Origin: Calliopum simillimum
Taxonomy: Eukaryota; Arthropoda; Insecta; Diptera; Lauxaniidae
Assembly (NCBI GenBank): GCA_951812925.1
Contig: OX638369.1
Span: 45,813,061-45,877,060, forward strand
Direction: 5' to 3'
DNA: 64,000 bases
In this document: piece after piece, positions 45,183 to 57,774 of the stretch
How the letters are laid out: each line of letters begins with the position of its first letter
How positions within the stretch are numbered: the stretch's first letter is position 1
Position numbers and translations under genes: made by a program
Notes under the pieces: generated by a model
What the model was told of the DNA's origin: nothing
Databases searched by the model: none
The model's input: only the letters and a program-made list of their open reading frames with translations

Positions 45183-48100
45183 TTTATAAGCCTATACGAT
45201 GAATATTGTTATGCAGAGCTAAAACAAAGACGATTGATAGGATTTTCATAAAGAATTTTTGGAATTACTGGAAAGGGGCATTAGCCCCCATAACCCCCCT
45301 CTGGATCCGCCACAAAAAGGCACCCATATGATTCTGCCTCAAGAGAAAAAAATTTCTCTTCATACAAGTTTCTTTACGCTCTATGCAGCAAACCTAATTA
45401 AATATCAAATGTTGTTTTACTCCGTAATGTTGTAAAAAGTGTTGTCAATAAAATTGAAATTAAAAAAATTTAATTACAAAAACAGCGGACGGCAATAAAA
45501 TAATAAAATGTATAAAAACAAATACAAAAGTGTAATTTAAATACTCGTAAATGTGCGACGTAATGCAAAATGTTGTACATAGATACACTTTGAAACTTTC
45601 AAGCTGTCATTTGATATCTACCGTCAAACTGATTAAAAGAGTAAAGGACGAAGAGATGGATAAGGATAATGATGTAACCAGAAATCGAGTTTAAATTTAG
45701 GGTACAACTCAAAAACGGTCGACGGATGTAGGGGAATTGTTGCTCCACAAAAAAATACACCGATCTGGTGCTGTGTATCGGTGGTGTGCGGTTTTTAATT
45801 ACATTATTTTATTATGTGCGGCAACTCTAAAATTTTACAGTAAATAAATTTCAATGCTTTCAGATGATATTGTTTTATTTTGGCTAATTTGTTGTTGCTT
45901 ACAATGTTACAGTTGTTCAGAGGGTTTTGCATTTGGCATGGCTCTGTAGTATTACATTTGGCACTTGTGTTTGCTGGGGAAACAAAATTTTATGTGCATT
46001 TTTAGTGGATGTAAAAATTTTTATGATGCTACGGACAGACATTGAGGATTTGATGGACACATTCAGTGTTGGACGCAGTAATTGAAGATTGTGATAATGG
46101 ATGTCATAAAGTTAAGAATGCGAGTAGGACGCCTGTATGTAGATGTTGGATAGTGGAATGGGTGAAAAACAAATTAAATTTTTAACTTAGTAATTATCTT
46201 AGTGTAACGATGAGATAAGACATTTGGGGCGTATATGAGAATTTAAATATTCCGAAAGATAAGCTACAAAATGTTTTGTTAAAAATTAAACTTTATCCTG
46301 TTATAATTTCAGATTTGACAGAATATTCTCAAGTTTACACTGTAAAAATCAAATGAAAAACATTATTATCCAACGCAAGGGATAGCACATTTTATAAACA
46401 AAAGGATACAAAATAAATAAAAAGCCATCATAATTGGGCAGAAGAGTCCAAAAGGAAAACAAAACAAAGCTCTAATAATAAAAACTGTAAAATGTGCAAG
46501 GACATAAAACTTGAAAGTAACAACAACAATAATAAACAAAAAGGGTACATAAAATGTAGGTGTTCTGACCGAGAGAATTGTACACTGCAAAAAGACATTG
46601 GATATTTGAATGAAACGAGACAAATAAAGTGCAGACAGATTGTTAGCATAATTACACGCTTCGAAGAATCTTCCGATATTCATCCGAAATTTCACATCAG
46701 TGAATTGCTACATAGATGCATGCAAAAAAGACACAAAACGAACGTGACAAAAATATAAGTAGTTTTCGTGTCAGAATTCAGCGAAACAAGTTGGAGTTTT
46801 TTTGTGCGTTTAGTTCCAGAATCTTATGCAGTAATGTTATTTTATAATGTATTTTGTTTGATTCAAATATATTCCGTACTTTTCTTTGTTCTGATCATAA
46901 TCTATATCGATACGTGTCAGTATGAACGTGACATTTTTTCCATTGTTTTTCAATCGGGTAATGATTTGAATATTTATGTATTTTAAGTTTATTAAGAATG
47001 ATTTATTCAAGCCAAATTCAGTTTTGGAAGCGTAAAAAGCTTTCAAGCTGTTCTGGTGGCAATTGTGAAATTGGCTTATCTGACAACTGCTACACTTTTT
47101 TTACTTTTTAGAATTTAACAGTAGAATAAAATTTAAAAAATACGTCAGTTCTGAGCTAAAAGTAACGAACGAACCAACTTTAGATGAATTTAAATTTTAT
47201 TTTTTGCAAGAGACTTTTTTATCAAACTATGTTTGCACTAATTTTTTAACACATTTGCTGCTTGATTTGTGAAGCGTTGATTACAAATTATCTTTTTCAA
47301 TGACGAACCGGACCGTAGAGTTCGTACTAAAGAAAATAAAAAACTGACAGTTAATCGGGATTGCATTGATCGATTTTAATTTCTTTGTATCATTAATGTT
47401 GCAGGGGAAATTTTATCATGTATTATGTCTCTTAAGGAATACAAGAATCACCCAATTGTCAAAATTTTACCACAAATGTATTTATCAATTTTGGTTCTTT
47501 TTGTACAATTTGCTTAGGTACTTTTTTGGTATTTGGTACAAAATAGAAAGCTCATTTATCATCCCTGCTACAATGACAAATGTGAAATGAAAAGAAAACA
47601 TGAAGTCAGTGTCGGTCAGCTTTTTGTCTTTTTCTTTGTCTGTATCTTCTTTTCAGCTCTGTCTGACCGCGTATTTGGTCGTTTTTAATATTCAAAAATT
47701 TGCATTTAATTTTATCTGGCTTAATGACAAAATATTAAAATAATTTTAACTTTGTGCACATCCACACACAAATATCTTTCTAATTGTGTATAATTCTAAG
47801 TCGTACTCTATTTCTAACATAGTAAAAAAGGTAAGACAAATTTTTGTCTTGCGTATTAATATATAGATTATGGAAAAACTTTGGAGTCGTTTTGATCTAG
47901 ATGGTAAATTTATACTTAATTTATGAGTGAATTGCTTTAATTAGTAAAATTCGAATGTTTCTCTAAGTTAATATCATAAAAAGATTAGTTTTTAATAACT
48001 TTTAATATTTCGGTCATGGCAGACTTTTTCCCAGAAATGCCCATATGTACAACAAATATAGATTTTTTATAAAAATTTTGTTTGTGTATGACTTCCTTCT

Positions 48101-49154
48101 TTTTTTTATTTTTCAGTGTTATACCCGTTGTACAAATAGCGGCGCAGAATATTAGTAGCAAAATAACTTACTTATATCTCTTACAGCACCTCAAGCAGCC
48201 AGTCAGCTGAGTTTTTTTTTTGTTTACATTTCGTTTTCTTCTCCTCCTTGAATTTCTGCTTTTTTTTTTTTTTTTTTTTGTTACTGTGTCACACACCACC
48301 GCACCTGCAATATCATCATTGGTGTATGACCTAAAATGGTCTACATTCAGGTCACAGACACAAGCAGAGCAGAGGCCCAGACCGAGGTTGCTGCTGCTGC
48401 CAATGTCTCAAAGGCTTTATTCCTATACTACTACAGTAAGCTAAGTATGAGCGTGTGTGTGCATTTAGCTGTGTGCGCTATTGCCACAAAGTGAATTTGA
48501 AACAATTGTGTCGAGCCATAAGATGTTATGTGGCTGGCCAAATCTTACGAGGATTTTCTCTCTTTTTGCCTGTTACCAAATCTCTTTACTGTGTCACAAG
48601 TACAAATTATTGATTTTTTTTTTTTTTTATTTGGCTTTAGCCAACAAATCTACAATGTGTATAAGCTTTTAATGAAATTGCATAAAGTATTAAAGTATAT
48701 CGTTGTATGTGAAACTTTTGTTTGAGTTGACTTATTTTATTTATGGATGCTGTTTATTAAAGTTGGTCTTTAAGCTTTAGTTTTTGATTTTTATTTTGCT
48801 AAAAAGGCTTAAAACTTAAGAATTGGCCTTGAATTTAGGAATTTGTAGGATTAGTGCAGTATGAGCAGATATCTTCCGGCTCGGGAGAGTAAAAACACAA
48901 AGCGTTAAAGAAATTCTAAAATTTAAATACAGCTGACAGTGACAAGTAAATTATATGAGAATAAATGTTAGTGCCTTACATTACTTTAATCTTTTGGCTG
49001 TTCGAAAATATTATTTACCACTTTCCAACTCTCTCCAGTAGTTTGATGGTGGTAGTTGAAAAATACCTTGAGGATGGAACTTTTTTGAAAAAATTATTAA
49101 GTTAATCCGTGTCAATAGCCTAATGGTTTAATCACCGCGTTTTCTTTCATTAAA

Positions 49155-49488
49155 AAACCGGAGTCTGAGTGATATTTGGTTGGATTATCTCAAGAAACTT
49201 TTTCAGAATAGCACTTTAAAACTTTTTTTGATTTTCCTGATATGAGCTGCCACGCCCTCTTGTCCAAATTTGCCAATTTTGACTAAGTTTTTCCTCAGCG
49301 TACCAAATTTAATTCAATTATCTTGTTCAGTTTACCGGTGAAATGTATTTTCACGCACAGACAGACACCCAGACAGCCAGACAGACAGACATGCTAAATC
49401 GGCTCAGGAGATGACGCTGATTAAGAACATATATTTACTTTTCTTAACCTGCCACGCCTCCTTCTCTGCGTTACAGACGGAAGGTGAA
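49155..49488 (-). repeat. DINE-1-like fragment (reverse)
   Basis: Read on the minus strand, the DINE-1-like head (GTAACGCAGAGAAGGAGGCG, AGGTTAAGAAAAGTAAATAT, GTCTGTCTG microsatellite) and one internal unit are visible. The terminal repeat and the 3' hairpin are missing. The microsatellite here is GTCT-like, as in Drosophila DINE-1. Confidence 0.6.
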
Positions 49489-49564
49489 GCTGAAAAAAAA
49501 ACTAAGGGAAAGAGTTCCTTCACTTACAGTTTTTTTTGCTCAGTATTTTAAAAATGTACTGTTA

Positions 49565-50530
49565 GTCTAAGAAAAACTTAGCGGAGATAGTCTAGAATGA
49601 GGGCCAAATTCTGTGTAGGTCAGTTCAATATAAATACATATTTTTTGAGGACTTAACACAGTAAAGTAGTAACAGAATAATATATACGTACAATGTCGTA
49701 GATGTAGAATGTTTAGAAAAATGCGAAATGAGTTAATTTAGTGCACTAACTTAGGCAGGAGAATGAGTTTTTAATACTTTATATCGAATTATTTGGAATT
49801 TTTGGAATGTATACTCGTACGTACAATGTCGTAAAGGTTTTTTTAGAAAAATGCGGAGTGAGTTAATTTAGTGCACTATTTTAGGCAGGAGGATGAGCTT
49901 TTAATACTTTATATCGAAATATTTGGAATTTTTATTTTACGCTATATATAGACTCAGGTGTAATTAAAATGTCGAACTTACATAAACATGGTTCTTAACC
50001 CAGCGACATTGAATGGTACATTTTCCAGAGAACCACCGATGTAGGGGAAGTGATGCTATTGTGGTGTAGTTTCGTAATGTGGTATAGTCGCATATCTCCG
50101 ATTTGGATAAGAACCTGTGGAATTCATATGTTTTATCCGGTCAGAAAACATTAGTCTAAGTTGCTCTAAGAAAAACTTAGCGAAGATGGAGTAGAATGAG
50201 GAAATGTGTATGTTAGTTCAATGTAAATGCATATTTTTTGAAGACTTAACACAGTAAAGCAGTAACAGAATAATGTATACGTACAATGTCGTATCGGTTT
50301 TTTTTTTTAGAAAAATGCAAAATGAGTTAATTTAATGCACTAGCTTAGGCAGGAGAATGAGCTTTTAATACTTTATTTATATCGAAATATTTGGAATTTT
50401 TTATTTTACGCTATTTATATAGACTCTAGTGTTGAGTATCTGTATTAAATAATTAAAATATCGAACTAACATGAACATGGTTCTTAACCCAGCGACGTTG
50501 AATGGTACATTTTCCGAGGATCCACTGATG
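49565..50530 (+). repeat. Tandem segmental duplication with a MITE end between copies
   Basis: The block from about 49565 to 50040 is repeated at 50158-50530. Shared landmarks are TAAGAAAAACTTAGCG, GACTTAACACAGTAAAG, ACGTACAATGTCGTA and CATGGTTCTTAACCCAGCGA. The first copy also has an internal ~120 bp duplication (49690-49800 and 49815-49925). Between the copies, 50044-50150 matches one terminus of the 41817-42671 MITE. The duplicated block may be part of a larger unidentified element. Confidence 0.65.
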
Positions 50531-51387
50531 TGGGATACGATTTTTTCTTTCTAAATCATCCCACCTAAATTTCCTTTAGCTGGAAAATGTGACGGATTCA
50601 TGACGCTTCCGAAAACTTCTATTAATAAATTTACTTATTAGATCAAAAATTCCCTTGAACAGGTGCTTTGAATTAAAGATTTTCTTATCTCTCTAGCCTT
50701 GTGTATTTATAGTAATACAATGTAATGATTTCCACGCAAAAAGTTATGTCTTTAAAAATAGCACATTATCAATTCCATGAAAAATTCAATCTAATCCATT
50801 AATCATTTCATATCATAGCCTTAATACATATTGCTCCACAGAATCCTTTGAAATTCATTTTTCCTATGAAAATCCAATTAAAGTGTTTCATTTGAAATGC
50901 CAATAAAAAGCTAAACGTTTTTTTTTTTTTTTTTTTGAATTTCTTTCAAAAGTAAAATAACCTCTTCCTAGAAACCATAAACGCTTTTAATTAAAAAGAA
51001 ATAAATTTTGATGACGCGTGATAAATTTTATGAGTTCCGGCTTTCAAAGAAATTGATGGTCAACATAAAATAAAAAAAAAGTCACAAACCCACATATCCA
51101 AACATGCGCTGCTCCAACTAAACCAGGAAAAAACAAACATAAATAAATTAACCCACACTGCACTGTTGTTGACCCATAGCACCAGCAGAGCAACGCGCGG
51201 CTAATCCGAAATTTTTATGTGTGCAACTCAATTCAATGTATCCGCCGAATGCCGCACGTTTATAACTAAATAAGCGTCACATTGTATGCGGGTTTATATC
51301 TATTTGTAGTTTTTGTTGTTGTCGTTGTTGCTGTTATTTTATACCTCTTTCCTTTTTTTATGTTTGTCTCCATTTTTTTTCTTGTAG

Positions 51388-51650
51388 TGACACCCAAACA
51401 TGGCCCACAAATTACAGGCGGTCAGCCACGTTACCAAATTGGTGATATCGTACGCGTGAATTGCACGTCGGCACCATCGAAGCCCGTGTGTCATCTCAGT
51501 TGGTTGATCAACGGAATGCATGCGAATCGCTCATTTTTGCGACCGTATGCGAATGTGGCTGTCGGACGTGAGGGATTGGAGGTTGCGCGTCTGGGATTGG
51601 AATTTCGTGTGCGTGGATGACATTTTAAGCATGGCGACATGAAGCTAAAG
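51388..51650 (+). CDS. beat: beat-family gene, exon for most of Ig domain 2, with in-frame TGA
   Basis: The acceptor CTTGTAG ends at 51387 and the donor GTAAGT starts at 51651. Two bases complete the split codon, then VTPKHGPQITGGQPRYQIGD, IVRVNCTS (first Ig2 cysteine) and HLSWLINGMHANRS. The exon then reads ARLGLEFRVRG, TGA at 51618-51620, and HFKHGDMKLK. The phases fit the exons on both sides, and the ten codons after the TGA continue the family pattern up to the exon end. The TGA is therefore a point change or error inside an otherwise normal exon, not the natural end. If real and not read through, the product would lose the second Ig2 cysteine and the tail. TGA followed by C is a context known to favour readthrough in insects. 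Confidence 0.9.
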
Positions 51651-52407
51651 GTAAGTTCGGTTAGTTGATTGTTAATGTTGTTGAATGTTGATGATGATGT
51701 GAACTTTGCGTGAAGTGAAATTTTGGATGAAATTTTGAAATAAAAAAAAGAGTCGGTGCAGTTTTTGAGTCATTAAAACTAACGAAATTTAGATATTTGT
51801 CAAGATACTCGTAATAAAATAGTAGACGGTCAAATTTTTGGAAATTTGCAGTTGTAAAAAATTACAGAGCTGTTCTAAGCGCTCAGTATGGAGACCTCTC
51901 ATTATTAGTTTTGCGGAAAAAACTTTTTTTGCAAGTTATGGGCATGGAACTTTAGAGTGTCAAAGTAGCGTTTTTGTACAGTAAAAAATCGATGCCGTTT
52001 TTATTTCTAAGTTGCGGCATTTTGTCAAAAATAAATTTACTTAATTTTTGCTTTCGGATTCCTGTAGCATCTTAAATGTTATTTTGATTTCCATTTTTGA
52101 ATTTGGAAACTTTTGAAAATATACAAAATGGTGGCCATTTTTTGAAAAAATTTTAAAAATTGATTTTCTCATAGTAATATTTTTTATTTTTTTATTTTTT
52201 TAATTTTTTTAACAGAAAGGTGGATGAAAAACAAACCTTTTGCGAAAGACTTGTTTTGCGCCAAATGGTTGCGAGAGCCACAGGAATTTTTTTTCTTAAA
52301 AGTCACTAGCCAATTTTTTAATGTTATTTTGTGCAAAATACTTAGAAACAGACTGAACATGAGAAGTTTAAATATTTGTAGGACCTTATACAACAAGAAG
52401 GACGTCG

Positions 52408-53560
52408 CACTATGGTTTTTTTCAGACTAAAAAGTGCACACAAAAATAATTCACTACAAGGACCTTTTTTTTTAAAAAAAATCATATGCAAAATTAAAGG
52501 TTATACATTGAGCTATCTGAAAAGATGCCCGTTTTTTCTAGCATTTAATCCACAAATTAGGGACAGAGGTTGAAATCTCATAAATTTTTAAAAAAACGGT
52601 TTTTCTGTTTAAAAATGTTAGTCGCATTAAACGCAGGAGTGATATATGAATAAATTTATATGCATTCAATGAAATCAAGCAAGAAAAAATTAATTCATTA
52701 TAAAAATTTGCGGTGCCACGCCCCAAAAACAAATTCCTGATATCTCCGAAAAAAGGCACAGAGAGAAATAATATTTATTAGAAAAGTGGGCGGTGCCACG
52801 CCCCAAAAATAAAAAATACACCATATCTTCGAAACTATTTGACCCATGTGGATTAAATTCGGTTTATATACAAAAGTCATCAAAGCAAATATTGTCTGGT
52901 GAAAAAATATGTGGAGCCACGCCCACAGGCAGAGCTACATGAATGAACTTGTTTCCTGTAGAACAGAGTTTCAATTAATAAGGATATGTTCATTGTTGGG
53001 TGTGGTACCACCTTTTTTTTCAGCAAATGTTATTTGACTCACTAATCTTTATATATATACCGAAATTCATTGCTATAGCTTTATTGTTTCGGAGATATGA
53101 TAAGTTTTATATTTGTAGGGGGTGGAACCGCCCATTTTTTTAGTGGATATTATTTAACTCTGTGCCTATTACAAATATACCGAATCTTATCTATCTGCGT
53201 CCAATAGTTTCGGAGATATGACGAATATGACGAATTTGTTTATGAGGCGTGGCACCGCCTGTTTTCACTTTGAGTTGATTTCATCTTAATTGATTTGATT
53301 GAATGCACATAAATTTATTCATATATCACTCCTGCGTTTAATGCGACTAACATTTTTAAACAGAAAAACCGTTTTTTTAAAAATTTATGAGATTTCGACC
53401 TCTGTGCCTAATTTGTGGATTAAATGCTAGAAAAAACGGGCATCTTTTCAGATAGCTCAATGTATAACCTATAATTTTGCATTTGATTTTTTTGAAAAAA
53501 CAGGGTCCATGTAGTGAATTATTTTTGTGTGCACTTTTTAGTCCAAAAAAAACCATAGTG
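52408..53560. mobile_element. Transib-type foldback element with CGTCG duplications
   Basis: CGTCG at 52403-52407 and 53561-53565 directly flanks a 1153 bp element whose ends read CACTATGGTTTTTTT and the complement. Transib transposons, relatives of RAG1, characteristically have CACWATG termini and 5-bp CG-rich duplications. The arms are ~260 bp inverted repeats (sharing AAAAAGTGCACACAAAAATA, GATGCCCGTTTTTTCTAGCA and CACTCCTGCGTTTAATGCGA in one orientation or the other). The centre (52670-53300) has several GGTGCCACGCCCC-type motifs. No transposase is present. Confidence 0.75.
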
Positions 53561-53999
53561 CGTCGCCCGCTTTAAAATCGAGACAAGCCTCAAGCGCAAA
53601 CTTTAAAAAAAAAAATATTTAGTTACATATTTCCAAGTTCAACTTCTTTAGAATAAACCCTAGATTTAACCTCACGAATAATATAACCAGTGCTCGTCAT
53701 GCAACTTAAAACGTAACATCGTTGAACCAGGACCAAAAGAAAATCTTTTAACTCAAGATGATTATATGGGTATCATTTTAAACTGTAATTTACTTCTATA
53801 TCTACATTAGATATATTCGAGATCGTCAGAGAATTTCTGGAATTGTTCGGCTTTAATTTGATATCGACGGTTGTGATGATGATATTGATGGTAAAAGTCA
53901 TTTTAAGGACTCAAGAGTTATGAAATTATTTCGCGTTTGCATTGCATAGTGAACTTAAAAAAGTTTCAAAAACGTTTCAAAACTTTGGGATATTTTCAA

Positions 54000-54260
54000 G
54001 ATAAATAAAAAAACATCCAAAATTAAAAGCATCCAAAAAAAAAATATCCCAAAATAAAAACATCCAATGAAAAAAATATCCAATAAAAAAGTGTCCAACA
54101 TTCATTTTCCATCAAAATAATTTAACTCAATTTAATAAAATCGATGATTTTTTATTTGAATTTCTATTTTTGGACATTTTTTTACTGGATGTTTTTATTT
54201 TTGGATGTTTTTTTTTTTTGATATTTTCGTGGGATATTTTTTCTTTTTGGTATATTTTTG
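54000..54260. repeat. Short palindrome built of AACATCC units
   Basis: About five units resembling AAAACATCCAA/AAATATCC at 54000-54110 are mirrored as GGATGTTTTT/GGACATTTTT units at 54165-54260. A short AT-rich loop separates them. The organisation is a miniature version of the FB-like element at 42899-44258. No target duplication was identified. Confidence 0.5.
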
Positions 54261-55539
54261 ATAATCACCTCTCGCAACTATTGCGATAGAACTCGAATAA
54301 GTTAAGTCCTATGCCAAGAATGATGAATTGGAGATCCGATGCTACCTCGCACTATACAAGACGACTACAAAAACTATAAAAAATTTTAAAAGACTAGACT
54401 TGATATCATGGAGGCAAAGCGATTCAAAATTTTTATTCAACCTGTAACTAAGTAATTATGTATTTCTCCTAAATAGCTCCTCAGACTAGGTGCAGTACAT
54501 AGAATTGTCAATCATATGGAAAGGGAACAATACTAAATATAGAAATTACTAACAGAAGATTAAGATTCAATGGAAATTCATGCAGAATATTTCTTTACAA
54601 AATTGGTTCTGATGGAAATCGGAAGAAAGGGCCAGGTACTTCCAATACTTATGTAATAAATTACATGGAAAAGATGGAAAGATGACAAGTGAAGTCAAGC
54701 TATGATGAAACATTAAGAATTCTCCGAAATTAACTGAGGACGCGAATGCTCGATGAACGCCGTTTCAGAATGAACATCTCTATATTCTTACAGTCCATTC
54801 AAATGACCTCATAGTTCAAATAAAAGGACATTAAAAGAAAAACTTTTCATAAGCCAATTCGTGTTTCTACCTGATTTTTCTGTACCAAAGACAGCTGCCA
54901 TTAGATTGACTAACTCTCAGTTGGTCAAAGACTGTCAGTCTTAAATTGACTTGTTTGTCCAAAATACGTGCTGTTGGTGTGATGTTAAGCAGACTCCCGC
55001 CAGCGCACACCAAAATCAAGTGATGACCATAAATGAATTCGACGAACGTTCAGTAGGTCGGTCATGTTTCATAGCATTCAATTCAATTTAACGCGAACAT
55101 ATTTTTGCAATTTCTATAGCAACAACAATAAAGTACATACGTGCACGCGTACGTGTGTGTATGTGTTTTCAGCTGTATTTTCATGTGTGCGTTTTATTGT
55201 CTCTCTTATGCGTGCCTGGGTGCTAGCAATTGATGTTATGGCTCAACTGTCGAATGGAGGGGTCCAGCGCTTGTCAGCCTGAACGCCTACACCAGCGGTA
55301 TGCCACGCACGCATGTAACATACTCATACATACATATATTGACATATATATAGAAATTCCCAACACCCATAAGCAACCAAGCGCGTGTCATCAGTCCCAA
55401 CGTGACTGACATTCGCGCGGTGAAACAGTGGGATGGTGAGCGCAAATTTTATTAAGACTCTTTTTTATGCTTAAAGTGATGAGATTTTTTCAGCTTGGTT
55501 TCAAACTCTTAACTCGAACTTTATGTCGAATCTTATATA

Positions 55540-56260
55540 CCCCATAGGAAATTCAACTGGTTTAAAAGCGGTTTAAAACTACTTTTGTTTCAACCACAAC
55601 CGGTTGAAATTCTGACTTTTTTCCTTGCAAGAGACTGGTTTATTTAACATGGTGGTGTCATAGGGGCAGGGAAATTGTCCTACTCTGCATATATTTTCAA
55701 CTGGTTTAAAACCGGTTTATTTTCAATCGACAAATAGTTAATTGCCCTACATTGCATATATTTTCAACTGGTTTAAAATTGATATTTTTTCAATTGGTAA
55801 ATAGTCAATTGACCAAATCTGGTTTAAAACTAGTTAAGTAGTTGCAATTCCACTACAAGAACTTCAATAATATATAAGTTTTCAATTTAATTGAAACATT
55901 CATTGGGGATTCATATGGGAACTCAAGTTTCAAAGACAAATATTAAACTGTTAATAATATTAAATAATAAAAAATAACTTAGAACTAGTATTATTCTAAG
56001 TTAGAACATTAATGAAAATTAAATAGGAGCTTAAAGAAAAAAAATATTGTGAAAATGAATTTGAATTGAATTTCTTGATAATTTGACAATCTCAGCAAGG
56101 AAAATAAAAAAAATTAGAACAAAATTTTAGATTAAATTTTAAAAATTAAAGTCAAAGTGGTTTTTGCTGCATATAATTTAAACCAGTTTCAAACCGGTTG
56201 CTTTTTAACTACGTTTCCAACCGGTTTTTTTTGTAACCGGTTTATGTTCTTCCGACAGGG
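55540..56260. mobile_element. AACCGGTT-rich TA-flanked element (MITE candidate)
   Basis: TA flanks both sides (55538-55539, 56261-56262). The ends are loosely inverted: CCCCATAGGAA on the left and CCCTGTCGGAA read inward from the right. The interior carries many GGTTTAAA and AACCGGTT motifs, with the full octamer near 55612, 55704, 56193, 56212 and 56236. No coding capacity. The weak termini make the element call tentative. Confidence 0.45.
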
Positions 56261-56929
56261 TAAATACAGTGTAGAAAATTTTTCAATGTGCAGTATTTTT
56301 CCATAGCCTTATACGATGCAATAGATGGATCTCCTAAACTAGTAGCTGCTACCTTTCGGAAGATATACTTATATATCGTCCCTACACAACTGAAAAGTAC
56401 TAAACCAGTTTTCAAATTTTGAGATATTTGATGTTCAAAAAACTAAATTTTGTTTCTTGTATGGAAATCGTGTTTTTGGTCGGATATGAAATTTGTTCTG
56501 ATTACTAGATTTCGATCAAAAACTTATTACTAAACAAGTAAATATCAATTTTTTACACACGAGTCAAATTTCGAGTGAAAAATTTTCAAAAGCGTTGATT
56601 TTTTTAACAATAACGAATGACCGTCTGTCTGTACACGATCTTTCCCGTTTACGTGTAATTTTTTACAATATTTTTTGTTAGAAAAAATTATGCAAGCTGT
56701 CCGACGAGGATACTCGGTAGCTTATGGACGTAGTGACTGGGGCGTATTTATGTAGAGTACTCAGAAAGCTGTAGCCTCTCGTAAAATTCTGTATTTCCCT
56801 TGCAAAAAGACGGATATATACAATTTATTTCGTGATTTTCAACAAAATAGCTTTTTGGTCACACCCCGAAATAAAATTCTATCTACGCCACTGAATAGTG
56901 GATTCAGATATTTCCGATGAAATATTGTA

Positions 56930-57365
56930 AATGGGGACTTTAAGAATGACAACGGCATCATACACCCTGATCTTTGCCTTGAAGAAGCTTACCAAAACTT
57001 GCCACCAAAGGAGTTTGAGGATGAAATCAGGATTGTTAGTCGGGATGCCAAAAAAGTTGACCTTAGCAAGTGTCGAAATTATAGAGGCATAACTTTGCTC
57101 TCAATAAAAAGTACTGACAAAAGTGCTTCTATACAGGAGGCAACAAGCAGGATTCTGGCGAAACCGATCATGCATGGAATCCACAATGCAGTAAAGGACG
57201 CGGTAGACCAAGACCTAGAAAATGTCGCTGGAGAAGGAAGTCCAAGAATCGAGAAAGTCGTAGAAAAAGATAAAACTCATCGCAAAGGATCGTGATAAAT
57301 GGAGACATTTCATTTTGGACCTATGCTTCTTGAAGGAGTTCCCAGATAATACATATATACATACA
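56930..57365 (+). pseudogene. LINE fragment with internal deletion (third copy)
   Basis: The first part reads with breaks LPPKEFED and then KVDLSKCRNYRGITLLS, the start of the reverse transcriptase domain of the family at 1690-3063. After GCAACAAGCAGGATTCTGGC the sequence jumps to the C-terminal tail (GGAATCCACAATGCAGTAAA onward) and the 3' end. About 0.9 kb of the middle is therefore missing. An ATACATATATACATAC tail closes it at 57365. Confidence 0.75.
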
Positions 57366-57774
57366 ATAAATTATTTTTTGTTAAAAACTGAATTACATAT
57401 TGTTTAAGGCTGTAACGGGAATGAGGGTGTGTAGACGCCATTATTCATTTTTTGCTTTCAGAGGCTTAACAATAGAAGGAATAGGAAAATCTAGTTCGGA
57501 ATTGTGATTTTGATGACCAATTTAAACTTATTTGATATTTTAATTCAGTTTTTATCCAGTAATTTAGTTAGGCTCATTAGAGAGTTAATGATGAAGATAA
57601 CCACTTTTTAACAGAGATATGGCTAAATGGGCCTTATCAAACTAAATACCATAATGGAAAGTTGAAAAAGTTGCGAAAGCCGAATATTGTTGCCAAAGTA
57701 TTGTTGAAAAAGTCGAAGATTAATCGTAAACTCGAAAGTCAGATATATAAGGAAATAGTCGAAAGAAGACGTCG

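Larger units (their letters stand above)
44319..45315. mobile_element. hAT-like element with 8-bp duplication, hosting two insertions
   Basis: AAAGGCAC occurs at 44311-44318 and 45316-45323, an 8-bp target duplication as expected for hAT transposons. The ends are CAGTAGTGGATATGGA (left) and TTGTGGCGGATCCAGA (right, read inward), both leading into a GGGGGCTAATG block. No transposase is present. Inside lie a MITE (44725-45182) and a LINE insertion (44472-44718). Confidence 0.75.
27829..51387 (+). other. beat intron (about 23.6 kb), repeat-filled
   Basis: The donor is GTAAGT at 27829 and the acceptor is CTTGTAG ending at 51387, phase 1. It holds the foldback pair at 28821-30024, an 8-bp satellite, a piggyBac relic, Pol III-type repeats, two pogo-like MITEs, a DINE-1-like copy, an FB-like element, a nested hAT-like complex and a tandem duplication. 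Gaps at 30470-31980, 32830-34500, 45330-49150 and 50540-51380 are AT-rich intronic sequence. Apart from the weak candidate at 34521-34614 I see no gene there. Confidence 0.7.
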
